The notes beneath the pieces are model-generated. The model was not told the DNA's origin, made no database searches, and saw nothing but the letters and a program-made list of their open reading frames with translations. Positions 50,902-59,506 of a stretch of 64,000 nt of DNA are shown here, one piece after another. Each line of letters begins with the position of its first letter. The first letter of the stretch is position 1. The DNA comes from Pseudocitrobacter corydidari (GTDB lineage: Bacteria > Pseudomonadota > Gammaproteobacteria > Enterobacterales > Enterobacteriaceae), in assembly GCF_021172065.1 (NCBI RefSeq), contig NZ_CP087880.1, positions 4,068,583 to 4,132,582 on the forward strand. Direction: 5' to 3'. A program made the translations under genes and the position numbers.

Positions 50902-51030
50902 AGTCGTGAACCTGATCTGAATCGGAATATTAGCGCTAGTGTGCGCTGCGCTGTTTTAGTGGTCAACTATATTAAAACATCGTTCCATTATTTTTTTGAG
51001 CTAGCGCGTGTTAGCGCAAATTTTTGCACA

Positions 51031-51057
51031 TAAAGTTCTCCTTTAACCCGCCGATAA
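51031..51057 (+). promoter_or_regulatory. FliA (sigma-28) promoter of pdeH
   Basis: TAAAGTTC (-35) and GCCGATAA (-10) are separated by exactly 11 bp. The flagellar sigma-factor consensus is TAAAGTTT-N11-GCCGATAA, so 15 of 16 bases match. It lies about 50 bp before the pdeH ATG and ties pdeH to the flagellar cascade, as in E. coli and Salmonella. Confidence 0.93.
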
Positions 51058-51104
51058 CCTGTTGACGAGTTCCATTCGATCCCTCATTGCAACAGGAAGC
51101 TGAA

Positions 51105-51878
51105 ATGAAGTTAACGCCGGTCATCCCGCAGTTGAGCATTCCTGAGCCAGGTCTCGCGAATCTGCAGGCACAGCACTACTGGCTGGAGTGTGAACGCGCC
51201 TACACTTACCAGCCCATTTACACCACCGAAGGCCGCCTGATGGCGATTGAAGTGCTGACGGTAGTGACGCATCCCAACCATCCCTCACAACGCATTGCGC
51301 CCGACCGTTATTTCTCTGAAGTGCCCGTCAGTCAACGTATCGCGGTGTTAAAAGAGCAACTGCAGATGCTGATGCTGAAGCAGGAATTCTTTGCGCATAA
51401 CCAGATCCTGGCGTCGGTTAACGTAGATGGCCCCACGCTGATGGCGATGCAGCAGGATCAGGCGCTAAAAAATATGATTGAGCCGCTCGACTGGCTGCGC
51501 TTCGAATTAGTTGAGCACACGCGTCTGCCGCAGGAATCGTCGTATGCGTCCATTTGCGAATTTGGCCCGCTGTGGCTCGATGATTTTGGCACGGGGATGG
51601 CAAACTTCTCCTCGCTCAGCGAAGTGCGCTACGACTACATCAAAGTCGCCCGCGACCTGTTTATCATGCTGCGCAAAACTCCCGAGGGGCGCAATCTATT
51701 CACCATGCTATTACAGCTGATGAACCGCTACTGCCGTGGCGTGATCGTAGAAGGTGTAGAGACGCAGGAGGAGTGGCAGGATGTGCAGGAATCGCCCGCC
51801 TTTGCGGCGCAAGGCTACTTTCTTTCCCGCCCGGTTCCCATGAAAACCCTCGACGATGTGGTAATAGCATTTTCCTGA
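51105..51878 (+). CDS. pdeH: c-di-GMP phosphodiesterase PdeH (YhjH)
   Basis: A 257-residue stand-alone EAL-domain enzyme that cleaves c-di-GMP and keeps motility on. EAL appears as AIEVLTVVT; further active-site stretches are SVNVDGPTL, RFELVEHTRL, WLDDFGTGMANF, DYIKVARDLF and IVEGVETQEEW, which together contain the metal and catalytic residues. The ATG at 51105 follows AGGAAG. No sensor domain is present. It is driven by FliA, and by lowering c-di-GMP it opposes cellulose production by bcs and motility arrest through YcgR. Confidence 0.95.
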   Translation: MKLTPVIPQLSIPEPGLANLQAQHYWLECERAYTYQPIYTTEGRLMAIEVLTVVTHPNHPSQRIAPDRYFSEVPVSQRIAVLKEQLQMLMLKQEFFAHNQILASVNVDGPTLMAMQQDQALKNMIEPLDWLRFELVEHTRLPQESSYASICEFGPLWLDDFGTGMANFSSLSEVRYDYIKVARDLFIMLRKTPEGRNLFTMLLQLMNRYCRGVIVEGVETQEEWQDVQESPAFAAQGYFLSRPVPMKTLDDVVIAFS

Positions 51879-51945
51879 TTTACGCCGCTCTCTTCTCCCT
51901 CAGCTATCTTTATGAGAGGTGAGGAATTTCACAAAAGGAGCGAGC

Positions 51946-54003
51946 GTGACGAAATTAAGCAAAGCGATTGCCATCACCGCAGGGGTATTAGTGGCCCTGA
52001 TTATCCTGCTGGTGATAATTATTGCGACCTTCGACTGGAACCGGCTGAAGCCAACCATCAACGAAAAAGTGTCCACTGAACTGCACCGACCCTTCGCTAT
52101 TCGCGGCGATCTTGGCGTGGTGTGGGAGCGTCAGAAGCAGGAGACCGGCTGGCGAAGCTGGATCCCCTGGCCGCACGTGCATGCTGAAGACATCATGCTC
52201 GGCAACCCGCCGGATATCCCGGACGTTACCATGGTGCATCTTCCGCGCGTAGAAGCTACGCTCGCGCCGCTGGCGCTGCTGACCAAAACGGTCTGGCTGC
52301 CGTGGATTAAGCTGGAACAACCCGACGCGCGCCTGATTCGCCTCTCCGAAAAGAACAATAACTGGACCTTTAATATTGGCGACGGTAAGGATGATAAAAA
52401 TGCCCAGCCGTCAGCATGGTCATTCAGGCTGGATAATATTTTGTTCGATCGCGGGCGCATTACCGTGGATGACAAAGTGAGCAAGGCAGACATTGAGATC
52501 CTGGTCGATCCGCTCGGCAAACCGCTGCCGTTTAGCGAAGTGACCGGCAGCAAAGGAAAGGGCGATAACGCCAAAGCCGGGGATTATGTGTTCGGCCTGA
52601 AAGCGCAGGGGCGCTATCGCGGCGAACCGCTTACCGGTACCGGTAAGATTGGCGGCATGCTGGCGCTGCGCGGCGAAGGGCAGCCTTTCCCGGTGCAGGC
52701 CGATTTCCGCTCCGGCAACACGCGTGTGGCGTTTGTGGGCGCGGTCAACGATCCCATGAAGATGGGCGGGGTCGATCTGCAACTTAAATTCTCTGGCGAT
52801 TCCCTGAGCGATCTCTACGATCTCACCGGCGTACTGCTGCCGGACACCCCGCCGTTTGAAACGGATGGCCGACTGGTGGCGAAAATCGATAGCGAAAAGT
52901 CGTCCGTCTTTGACTATCGCAAATTCAACGGCCGCATCGGCGACAGCGATATCCACGGCTCGCTGACCTACACCACCGGGAAACCGCGTCCGAAACTGGA
53001 AGGCGACCTGGAATCGCGTCAGCTTCGGCTGGCGGATTTAGGCCCGCTGATTGGCGTGGACTCCGGGAAAGGCGCGCAAAAAGCGAAAAGCGCCGAAGCG
53101 CGTAAAGGGGAAGCCACGGTCCAGCCTGCCGACAAAGTGTTGCCTTATGACCGCTTCGAAACCGACAAATGGAACGTGATGGATGCGGATGTGCGCTTTA
53201 AAGGGCGACGTATTGAGCACGGTAGCACGTTGCCGATCAGCGACTTGTCGACGCACATCATCCTCAAAAATGCCGATTTGCGCCTGCAACCGATCAAACT
53301 GGGGTTGGCGGGCGGCACGATCAGCGGCAATATCCATCTGGAAGGCGACCGTAAACCCATGCGCGGCCAGGCGGATATTCAGGCGCGTCGCCTGAAGCTC
53401 AAAGAGCTGATGCCCAACGTAGAGCTGATGCAGAAAACGCTCGGTGAGATGAACGGCGATGCGCAGTTCCGTGGCACCGGGAATTCCGTGGCCGCGCTGC
53501 TGGGCAACAGTAACGGCAACCTGAAACTGCTGATGAACGACGGGCTTATCAGCCGTAACCTGATGGAGATTGTCGGGCTGAATGTCGGTAACTTTATCGT
53601 CGGGCAGATTTTTGGCGATGATGAAGTGCGGGTGAACTGCGCGGCGGCGAACCTCGATATTGTGAACGGCGTGGCGCGTCCGCAGATTTTTGCCTTCGAT
53701 ACGGAAAACGCGCTGATTAACGTGACCGGCACCGCCAGTTTCGCCTCAGAGCAGCTCGATTTGACGATTGATCCGGAAAGTAAGGGGATTCGCATCATTA
53801 CCCTGCGCTCACCGCTGTATGTGCGCGGCAGCTTCAAGAACCCGCAGGCAGGCGTAAAAGCGGGGCCGCTGATTGCCCGTGGCGCGGTAGCAGCGGCGCT
53901 GGCGACGCTCGTCACACCGGCGGCGGCGCTGCTGGCGTTGATTTCGCCGTCAGAAGGGGATGTGAATCAGTGCCAGACGATTTTGTCGCAGATGAAGCAT
54001 TGA
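51946..54003 (+). CDS. yhjG: AsmA-family protein YhjG
   Basis: A 685-residue AsmA-like protein anchored in the inner membrane by one N-terminal segment (AIAITAGVLVALIILLVIIIATF), with a long periplasmic repeat domain. The N-terminal AsmA block reads WNRLKPTINEKVSTELHRPFAIRGDLGV. The C-terminal AsmA_2-type domain includes LIDVTGTASFASEQLDLTI-like sequence (NALINVTGTASFASEQ). Members are thought to bridge lipid transport to the outer membrane; for YhjG this is inference. I start at a GTG (51946) because AAAGGAG precedes it; the first ATG in frame would be within the signal. It is 67 bp after pdeH. Confidence 0.9.
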   Translation: MTKLSKAIAITAGVLVALIILLVIIIATFDWNRLKPTINEKVSTELHRPFAIRGDLGVVWERQKQETGWRSWIPWPHVHAEDIMLGNPPDIPDVTMVHLPRVEATLAPLALLTKTVWLPWIKLEQPDARLIRLSEKNNNWTFNIGDGKDDKNAQPSAWSFRLDNILFDRGRITVDDKVSKADIEILVDPLGKPLPFSEVTGSKGKGDNAKAGDYVFGLKAQGRYRGEPLTGTGKIGGMLALRGEGQPFPVQADFRSGNTRVAFVGAVNDPMKMGGVDLQLKFSGDSLSDLYDLTGVLLPDTPPFETDGRLVAKIDSEKSSVFDYRKFNGRIGDSDIHGSLTYTTGKPRPKLEGDLESRQLRLADLGPLIGVDSGKGAQKAKSAEARKGEATVQPADKVLPYDRFETDKWNVMDADVRFKGRRIEHGSTLPISDLSTHIILKNADLRLQPIKLGLAGGTISGNIHLEGDRKPMRGQADIQARRLKLKELMPNVELMQKTLGEMNGDAQFRGTGNSVAALLGNSNGNLKLLMNDGLISRNLMEIVGLNVGNFIVGQIFGDDEVRVNCAAANLDIVNGVARPQIFAFDTENALINVTGTASFASEQLDLTIDPESKGIRIITLRSPLYVRGSFKNPQAGVKAGPLIARGAVAAALATLVTPAAALLALISPSEGDVNQCQTILSQMKH

Positions 54004-54012
54004 TGTGGTTTG

Positions 54013-54080
54013 CTGGCGGGGGCGCTGCGCTTGCCCGCCCTACAATTTATGTAGGCCGGATAAGCGTAGCGCCATCCGGC
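54013..54080. repeat. BIME of two inverted REP elements between yhjG and yhjE
   Basis: A REP in minus orientation (54013-54044, GCTGGCGGGGGCGCTGCGCT and onward) faces one in plus orientation (54050-54080, TGTAGGCCGGATAAGCGTAG and onward), 5 bp apart. They lie between the convergent stops of yhjG and yhjE. Confidence 0.88.
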
Positions 54081-54083
54081 GTT

Positions 54084-55406
54084 TTACAACGCCTGATGTT
54101 TCGTCTCATGGGTCAGCAGCAGCGCAATCAGCGTCAACGCCGCCATTGCTGCCAGATACACGCCCACGTAGTACAGCCCGTAGCTGCCCTGTAACCAGGC
54201 CGCGATGTACGGCGCAACCGACGCGCCAAGAATCGACGACACGTTATAAGAGAACGACGCCCCCGTATAACGCACTTCTGTCGGGAATAACTCCGGCAGC
54301 AGTGCGCCCATCGGGCCAAAGGTCAGCCCCATCAGGCTCAGGCCAATCAACAGGAACAGCATAATCAGCGACGGCTCGCCGGAACCCAGCAGCGGCTGGA
54401 AGAAGAACAGGGCGAACAGAATAATCAGCGAAGTAATGACAATCATGCTGGAACGACGGCCAAAACGGTCGGCCAGCAGCCCGGCAATCGGCACCATCAC
54501 GCCAAAACCAATCACCGCCAGCATCAGCATCCACAGCACTTCATTACGCGGCAGCCCCAGACCATTTGGCGCGGCGGCGGTGCTGTAGCTCATGGAATAA
54601 ACGGTCATGATGTAAAACAGCGTATAGGTCGCCAGCATGATAAAGGTGCCGAGAACCGTCACGCGCATATGTTTGGTCAGCAGCGTGCTCATCGGCACTT
54701 TAACCTGTTTTTTCGCGGCGGCGACTTTGGCGAACACCGGCGTTTCATGCAGCGACACGCGAACATACAGCCCGATAATCACCAGCACCGCAGAGAAGAT
54801 AAACGGCACGCGCCAGCCCCAGCTCATGAACTGCTCGTCGGTCAACAGCCAGGAGAGCAGCAGGAAGGTGCCGTTGGCAAAGAAGAAGCCGATAGGCGCG
54901 CCCAGCTGCGGGAAAGAACCGTACAGCGCGCGCTTACGCGGCGGGGCGTTCTCCGTGGCCAGCAGCGCCGCGCCACCCCATTCGCCGCCTAATCCCAGCC
55001 CCTGACCAAAACGCGCCAGCGCCAGCAGCATCGGCGCCAGAATGCCGATGGTTTCGTAGCCCGGCAGCAGGCCGATCACCACTGTGGAAATGCCCATCGT
55101 CAGCAGTGAGGCCACTAACGTCACTTTACGCCCGACGCGATCGCCAAAGTGGCCGAACAGCGCGGAGCCAATCGGACGCGCGACGAAAGCAATAGCAAAG
55201 GTCGCCAGCGACTGGAGCGTGGCCGCGGCCGGGTCACCCTGCGGGAAGAAGATGTGCGGGAAAACAATCACCGCCGCGGTGGCGTAAATGTAGAAATCGA
55301 AGAACTCGATGGCGGTGCCGATGAGTGAGGCAACGACGACTTTATTACGTGAGTTAACCGGTGCGATGTCTTGTTCGTTATCGAGCGTTGTGGCGGTAGC
55401 TTGCAT
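54084..55406 (-). CDS. yhjE: MFS transporter YhjE (metabolite:H+ symporter family)
   Basis: A 440-residue inner-membrane transporter of the MHS family. It starts MQATATTLDNEQDIAPVNSRNKVVVASLIGTAIEFFDFYIYATAAVIVFP; the IGTAIEFFDFYIY segment and ALFGHFGDRVGRKVTLV loop are the family marks. Sequence is close to E. coli YhjE. The natural substrate is not established, though relatives take dicarboxylates, shikimate or proline/betaine. It ends at a BIME. Its promoter region is not shared with another gene on this strand. Confidence 0.92.
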   Translation of the reverse strand: MQATATTLDNEQDIAPVNSRNKVVVASLIGTAIEFFDFYIYATAAVIVFPHIFFPQGDPAAATLQSLATFAIAFVARPIGSALFGHFGDRVGRKVTLVASLLTMGISTVVIGLLPGYETIGILAPMLLALARFGQGLGLGGEWGGAALLATENAPPRKRALYGSFPQLGAPIGFFFANGTFLLLSWLLTDEQFMSWGWRVPFIFSAVLVIIGLYVRVSLHETPVFAKVAAAKKQVKVPMSTLLTKHMRVTVLGTFIMLATYTLFYIMTVYSMSYSTAAAPNGLGLPRNEVLWMLMLAVIGFGVMVPIAGLLADRFGRRSSMIVITSLIILFALFFFQPLLGSGEPSLIMLFLLIGLSLMGLTFGPMGALLPELFPTEVRYTGASFSYNVSSILGASVAPYIAAWLQGSYGLYYVGVYLAAMAALTLIALLLTHETKHQAL

Positions 55407-55636
55407 AGTCTTTTCTTATTTTATAGCGAACGAACGGCCATATTAGACATAGCAAAATCGACATTTCAATCTGTAACAGACCGGGAGGGTGCGTGAAAAA
55501 ACGGCAAAAAGTGAATAGTTTTTAAGCCAGCGAAATCGCTTCTATGAAATGCTTCACAGAATTTACATGTTAGTGGATAAAACTGGTTTTTGGTTAAAAA
55601 AAAGTTACTAACTGGATTTATCTGCTGAAATGATGA

Positions 55637-55672
55637 ATCGGGCTGAAATTTTGCATTTTCATTCAGCCCGAT
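55637..55672. terminator. Stem-loop between yhjE start region and yhjD end
   Basis: An 11-bp perfect stem ATCGGGCTGAA / TTCAGCCCGAT with a 14-base AT-rich loop lies 7 bp beyond the yhjD stop. On the minus strand no T-run follows, so termination of yhjD is likely but not certain. The preceding 230 bp to yhjE is AT-rich and probably holds the yhjE promoter. Confidence 0.65.
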
Positions 55673-55678
55673 AGGGCA

Positions 55679-56707
55679 TTAACGGTGCGTTTTGCCCGGC
55701 ATGCGCGGGTCATCTTTGTACTGGGCGGTGGCAATCCACGCCGCGCAGAACAGGGTTAAACGGGCGAAGAAGTAGAAGAACGCCATCAGGCCGAGAACGG
55801 AACCAAACGCCGCGCCGGAGGGGGATTTCACCAGTGCAGGCAGCGTCCAGGTCATGATGATTTTAATCACCTCAAAGCCAATCGCCGCAATGAAGGTACC
55901 GCGAATCAGCGCCTTTTTGCGCGGGCGGTGGCGCGGCAGTCGCCAGAAGATCCAGAAGAAGAGCAGATAGTTGGCGAAAATGGAAATCGCCAGGCCAATC
56001 AACCGCCAGGCTGGTTTCAGCCACTCAATGCTATCGAGATAGAGGGCTGAGATGATCATCTGCTGCGCCGCGCCGGACACTGACGTAATCGACAGGGTGA
56101 CAATTAGCGCAATCAGCAGGCCAATCAGCGAGACAAAATCGCGCAGGTATTTAATCCAGATTTTTTCCTGATCCTGCGGCGTACGTTCCCACACATCGCG
56201 CGACTGGGCGCGGATGGCCTCGCGCAGGTTGCCCATCCAGTTCACGCCCGAGTAGAGCGCCACCGCAAGCCCCACTAAACCGACGGTGGTACGCTGCTGG
56301 ACGGCGGTGTTGATGGTGCTTTTTAGCGTCGCGGCAAGCGTCGGGTCGCTCACGTTGGTGAGGATTTTATCGAAGATGTCCTGTAACAGCGTCGGGTGCG
56401 AGGCGAGGATAAAACCGCCTGCGGCAAAGGACACCATCAGAATCGGAATCATCGACAGGAACGAAAAGTAGGTGATGGCGGCACCAAACTGATTGCCCAG
56501 GCGATCGTTAAAGCGCTCGGCGGCACGAAGCAGGTGGGCGATGATCGGCTGCTGCTGAATCTTCTGTGCGGTATGGGTGACTTTATTCAGCGCCTGCGTC
56601 GCTTTTCCGGGCTCCTCAGGGGCCCGATGCGTTTCAGTGTCGATGGGTTTGATGGGGTCGTGCTCCAGTTCCTGAGTAGGACGTTTTACGTCATTTTCCG
56701 GCGTCAT
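55679..56707 (-). CDS. yhjD: YhjD, YihY/BrkB-family inner membrane protein
   Basis: A 342-residue membrane protein with about six segments in the BrkB/YihY fold. Recognisable stretches are RFNDRLGNQFGAAITYFSFLSMIPILMVSFA, ALYSGVNWMGNLREAIRAQ and AAIGFEVIKIIMTWTLPALVKSPSGAAFGSVLGLMAFFYFFAR. In E. coli a point mutation in yhjD (R134C) suppresses lethality of Kdo loss, pointing to a role in transport of lipid A precursors. The N-terminal 70 residues are hydrophilic. Its neighbour yhjC is 51 bp away on the same strand. Confidence 0.93.
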   Translation of the reverse strand: MTPENDVKRPTQELEHDPIKPIDTETHRAPEEPGKATQALNKVTHTAQKIQQQPIIAHLLRAAERFNDRLGNQFGAAITYFSFLSMIPILMVSFAAGGFILASHPTLLQDIFDKILTNVSDPTLAATLKSTINTAVQQRTTVGLVGLAVALYSGVNWMGNLREAIRAQSRDVWERTPQDQEKIWIKYLRDFVSLIGLLIALIVTLSITSVSGAAQQMIISALYLDSIEWLKPAWRLIGLAISIFANYLLFFWIFWRLPRHRPRKKALIRGTFIAAIGFEVIKIIMTWTLPALVKSPSGAAFGSVLGLMAFFYFFARLTLFCAAWIATAQYKDDPRMPGKTHR

Positions 56708-56758
56708 CAGGTCGGTTTTCCTTTTCTCTTGTTTACTATCACTAAATTATAGACCGTG

Positions 56759-57658
56759 CTAATCAACGTACTCTTTCATCACCTCGGTTAGCCATTCCAT
56801 AAAAAGATGTACCCGCCGCGACAGGTTGCGGCGATGGGGATAAATCAGCGATACCGGCATCGGTTCTGCGCGGTACTGCGGCAGAATTTCGATGAGCTTA
56901 CCGCTGCGTAACGCCTCCCGCACGCCAACGCGCGGCACCTGAATAATCCCCAGCCCGGCAAGGCAGGCGGCGTGATAGGTTTCGGTGCTGTTGACCGTCA
57001 GCACGCCGCCGGTTTTTACCCAGCGCGTGGTGTTATCTATCACCACTTCAAACCCCTGCGGGCGCACGCCGAGGCTGGTGGCGTAATGCACCACCGCATG
57101 GTCGTCGAGTGCCTCCAGCGATTCTGGATAACCGAATCGCGCCAGATAATCCGGGCTGGCGCAGTTTATCACCGTCAGTTTGCCGAGCGGCCTGGCGATT
57201 AATCCTGAATCCTTCAGATGACCCACGCGTACCACGCAGTCAAATCCTTCACGAATGACATCCACCAGGCGGTCGCTGCTGCTCAGCTCCAGCTCAATGC
57301 CGGGGTAGTGCTGCAAAAACGCGGGCAGGCGGGGAATGACCACATTTCGCGCCACGGCAACGGGCATATCGACGCGCAGCCGCCCGCTCACGCTGCTGGG
57401 GTCGCTCTGGAACATGCTGTCGAGTTCTTCCAGATTGCTGAGCAGATCTTTGGCGCGCTCATAGTAGACCATGCCGTCCTGCGTCAGCTGAACGCGGCGC
57501 GTGGTGCGGTGCAGCAGACGACAGCCGAGCTGGTTTTCCAGCGCCTGAATCTGGCGCGATACGCTACCTTTAGGAAGGCCGAGGGTATCGGCGGCGCGGG
57601 AGAAACTCTCCAGTTCCGCCACGCGGATGAACAGTTGCATTGCGTGAATTTTATCCAT
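56759..57658 (-). CDS. rcdB: LysR-family regulator YhjC (RcdB)
   Basis: A 299-residue LysR-type transcription factor. The winged HTH runs MQLFIRVAELESFSRAADTLGLPKGSVSRQIQALENQLGCRLLHRTTR (about residues 6-54), followed by the effector-binding domain with TVNSTETYHAACLAGLGIIQVPRVGVREALRSGKL. Sequence matches E. coli YhjC closely. I start at the ATG at 57658 (MDKIHAMQ), as in E. coli; an ATG two codons earlier is possible. It is divergent from the SDR gene, with 119 bp between, and may regulate it. In E. coli YhjC has been linked to acid response and csgD regulation; here unknown. Confidence 0.88.
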   Translation of the reverse strand: MDKIHAMQLFIRVAELESFSRAADTLGLPKGSVSRQIQALENQLGCRLLHRTTRRVQLTQDGMVYYERAKDLLSNLEELDSMFQSDPSSVSGRLRVDMPVAVARNVVIPRLPAFLQHYPGIELELSSSDRLVDVIREGFDCVVRVGHLKDSGLIARPLGKLTVINCASPDYLARFGYPESLEALDDHAVVHYATSLGVRPQGFEVVIDNTTRWVKTGGVLTVNSTETYHAACLAGLGIIQVPRVGVREALRSGKLIEILPQYRAEPMPVSLIYPHRRNLSRRVHLFMEWLTEVMKEYVD

Positions 57659-57777
57659 CCCCAACCCTTATTGTTGTTTTGAATGAGACAGTGAAGCGTA
57701 ATCAGCAATATTTATTGTTCTTTTATCACCTAATAAGCTTGTTCTCAACGAACAACCCCACTGAAATGAGGTTTCTC

Positions 57778-58536
57778 ATGACGCAACGTATCGCATTAGT
57801 GACTGGCGGCAGCCGTGGACTGGGTAAAAATGCCGTATTGAAGCTGGCGGCCCAGGGAACAGATATTATCTTTACCTGGCATAGCCAGCAGCAGGCGGCG
57901 CAGGATCTGGTGAAAGAACTTCAGCAAACGGGCGTGAAAGCGGTGGCATTACAGCTTAACGTCAGTGATATCAGCACGTTTGGTGATTTTGCGCAGCAGG
58001 TTAAAGGGGCGCTAAAAGAGATGTGGCAGCGCGACACGTTTGATTATTTAGTGAACAATGCCGGGATTGGCATTAATGCGCCGTTTGCCGAGACCACGGA
58101 AGCACAGTTTGATGAATTATTGAACATCCAGTTTAAGGGGCCGTTTTTCCTGACTCAGCGCCTGCTGCCGCTGATTAAAAATGGCGGGCGCATCCTGAAT
58201 GTTTCGACGGGGCTGGCGCGTTTTGCGCTTCCGGGGTTTGCCGCTTATGCCGCCATGAAGGGCGCAATGGAAGTGTTAACGCGCTATCAGGCAAAAGAAC
58301 TGGGCGAGCGCGGCATTGCGGTCAATGTGATTGCGCCGGGGGCGATAGAAACCGACTTCGGCGGCGGCAGCGTGCGCGATAATGCGCAGATTAATCAGTA
58401 TATTGCCTCGCAAACCGCGCTGGGGCGCGTAGGTATGCCGGACGACATCGGCGATGCGATTGCCGCACTGCTGAGCGATAAACTCGGCTGGATGAACGCG
58501 CAGCGGGTAGAGGTTTCTGGGGGGATGTTTTTGTAG
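57778..58536 (+). CDS. Short-chain dehydrogenase/reductase (SDR)
   Basis: A 252-residue classical SDR oxidoreductase, NAD(P)-dependent and cytoplasmic. TGGSRGLGKN is the Rossmann glycine motif (about residues 9-18), NNAGIG the structural motif, NVSTGLARFALPGFAAYAAMKG the active site with Ser, Tyr and Lys in YxxxK form, and VIAPGAIETDF the C-terminal loop. Basic residues right after the first strand (SRG) would allow NADP preference. It starts at 57778 after AATGAGG; in-frame codons reach back to 57640 but have no similarity. It is divergent from the LysR regulator, a frequent arrangement in which the regulator controls the enzyme. It is absent from this place in E. coli K-12. Substrate unknown. 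Confidence 0.85.
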   Translation: MTQRIALVTGGSRGLGKNAVLKLAAQGTDIIFTWHSQQQAAQDLVKELQQTGVKAVALQLNVSDISTFGDFAQQVKGALKEMWQRDTFDYLVNNAGIGINAPFAETTEAQFDELLNIQFKGPFFLTQRLLPLIKNGGRILNVSTGLARFALPGFAAYAAMKGAMEVLTRYQAKELGERGIAVNVIAPGAIETDFGGGSVRDNAQINQYIASQTALGRVGMPDDIGDAIAALLSDKLGWMNAQRVEVSGGMFL

Positions 58537-58879
58537 GATGAGGGGGCGAGGGCGAGGTACAACACGTGCTATTTCACATCATGTAACACTCGCCCCTGCC
58601 CACCGTCTTTCCTTTATTTCCGCCACCGCGCTATTCTTCTCGAAATTAATATTTATTCCGCTGACAATTATATTCAGGATTTCCTTAAATAGAATGTAAT
58701 AAACAATATGAATAAGTAATACTTCCTCACCCCCTTAACTCATTCATAACAAAAATGTTTTTATTTTTGTTTTCATCAGTAAAATAGCCCAGGCCAAACA
58801 GCGAGTTCTTATTTACCTCCGCTAGTAATACCCTTCACCCTTCAATGTGTAGGGTTCATTTTTCTGATGAGGAATCAGT
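58537..58879. other. 343-bp AT-rich intergenic region before yhjB
   Basis: Strongly AT-rich from about 58640 to 58800 with several T/A tracts, typical of H-NS-bound control regions. It probably holds the yhjB promoter. No small gene or strong terminator is visible. Confidence 0.5.
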
Positions 58880-59506
58880 ATGCAGGTAATCATGTTTGAC
58901 AGGCAGTCGATATTTATTCATGGAATGAAGATCAGTTTGCAGGAAAATATTCCTGAAGTAGATATTTACGCCGTCAGTCAGGCTGATGAACTGTGGCGAC
59001 GGTTGCTGGAATATCCAGAGGCATTGCTTATTCTGGATGGCGACATGGATAAATCGTTTTGCAGTTGGTTATTGCAGGAAAAAGCGCAGCAATTCCCGTT
59101 ATCGCATACGGTAATTGTGGCAAGTGATTGCCAGCAGGCCTGGCTGAAAGAGTCGCTTGCTTGGAATGTGCAGGCAATTGTGCCACGTGATGAAAGCGTC
59201 GAAACGTTTGTGCAAGCCATTAACGGCGCTGTCTGCGGGTTAATGTGCCTTCCTGGCGGCTGGACATTTAATTATGAAAGCGAAAAGCGTGGGCTGGAAC
59301 AGCTTAGTCATCGCCAGCGTGAAATTCTGGAGCTACTGGCAAATGGCGAATCAAATAAAGAGATCAGCCGTACGTTGAATATCAGCGCCGGCACGGTGAA
59401 AGCGCATCTTGAATCGCTATACCGACGTCTGGATGTGAAAAATCGCACTCAGGCGGCGATGTTATTCAGCGCGCATGAACTCCCGTCCCAGGTCTGTTCG
59501 GAATAA
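58880..59506 (+). CDS. yhjB: LuxR-family regulator YhjB
   Basis: A 208-residue response-regulator-like protein. The N-terminal half resembles a receiver domain (MQVIMFDRQSIFIHGMKISL... ALLILDGDMDKSF) and the C-terminal half is a LuxR HTH, LSHRQREILELLANGESNKEISRTLNISAGTVKAHLESLYRRLDVKNRTQAAML (about 144-197). An Asp near residue 54 (ILDGD) could be the phospho-acceptor, but no adjacent sensor kinase is present. It matches E. coli YhjB. Its last 45 bp overlap the end of the lysozyme-like gene on the other strand. Confidence 0.88.
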   Translation: MQVIMFDRQSIFIHGMKISLQENIPEVDIYAVSQADELWRRLLEYPEALLILDGDMDKSFCSWLLQEKAQQFPLSHTVIVASDCQQAWLKESLAWNVQAIVPRDESVETFVQAINGAVCGLMCLPGGWTFNYESEKRGLEQLSHRQREILELLANGESNKEISRTLNISAGTVKAHLESLYRRLDVKNRTQAAMLFSAHELPSQVCSE

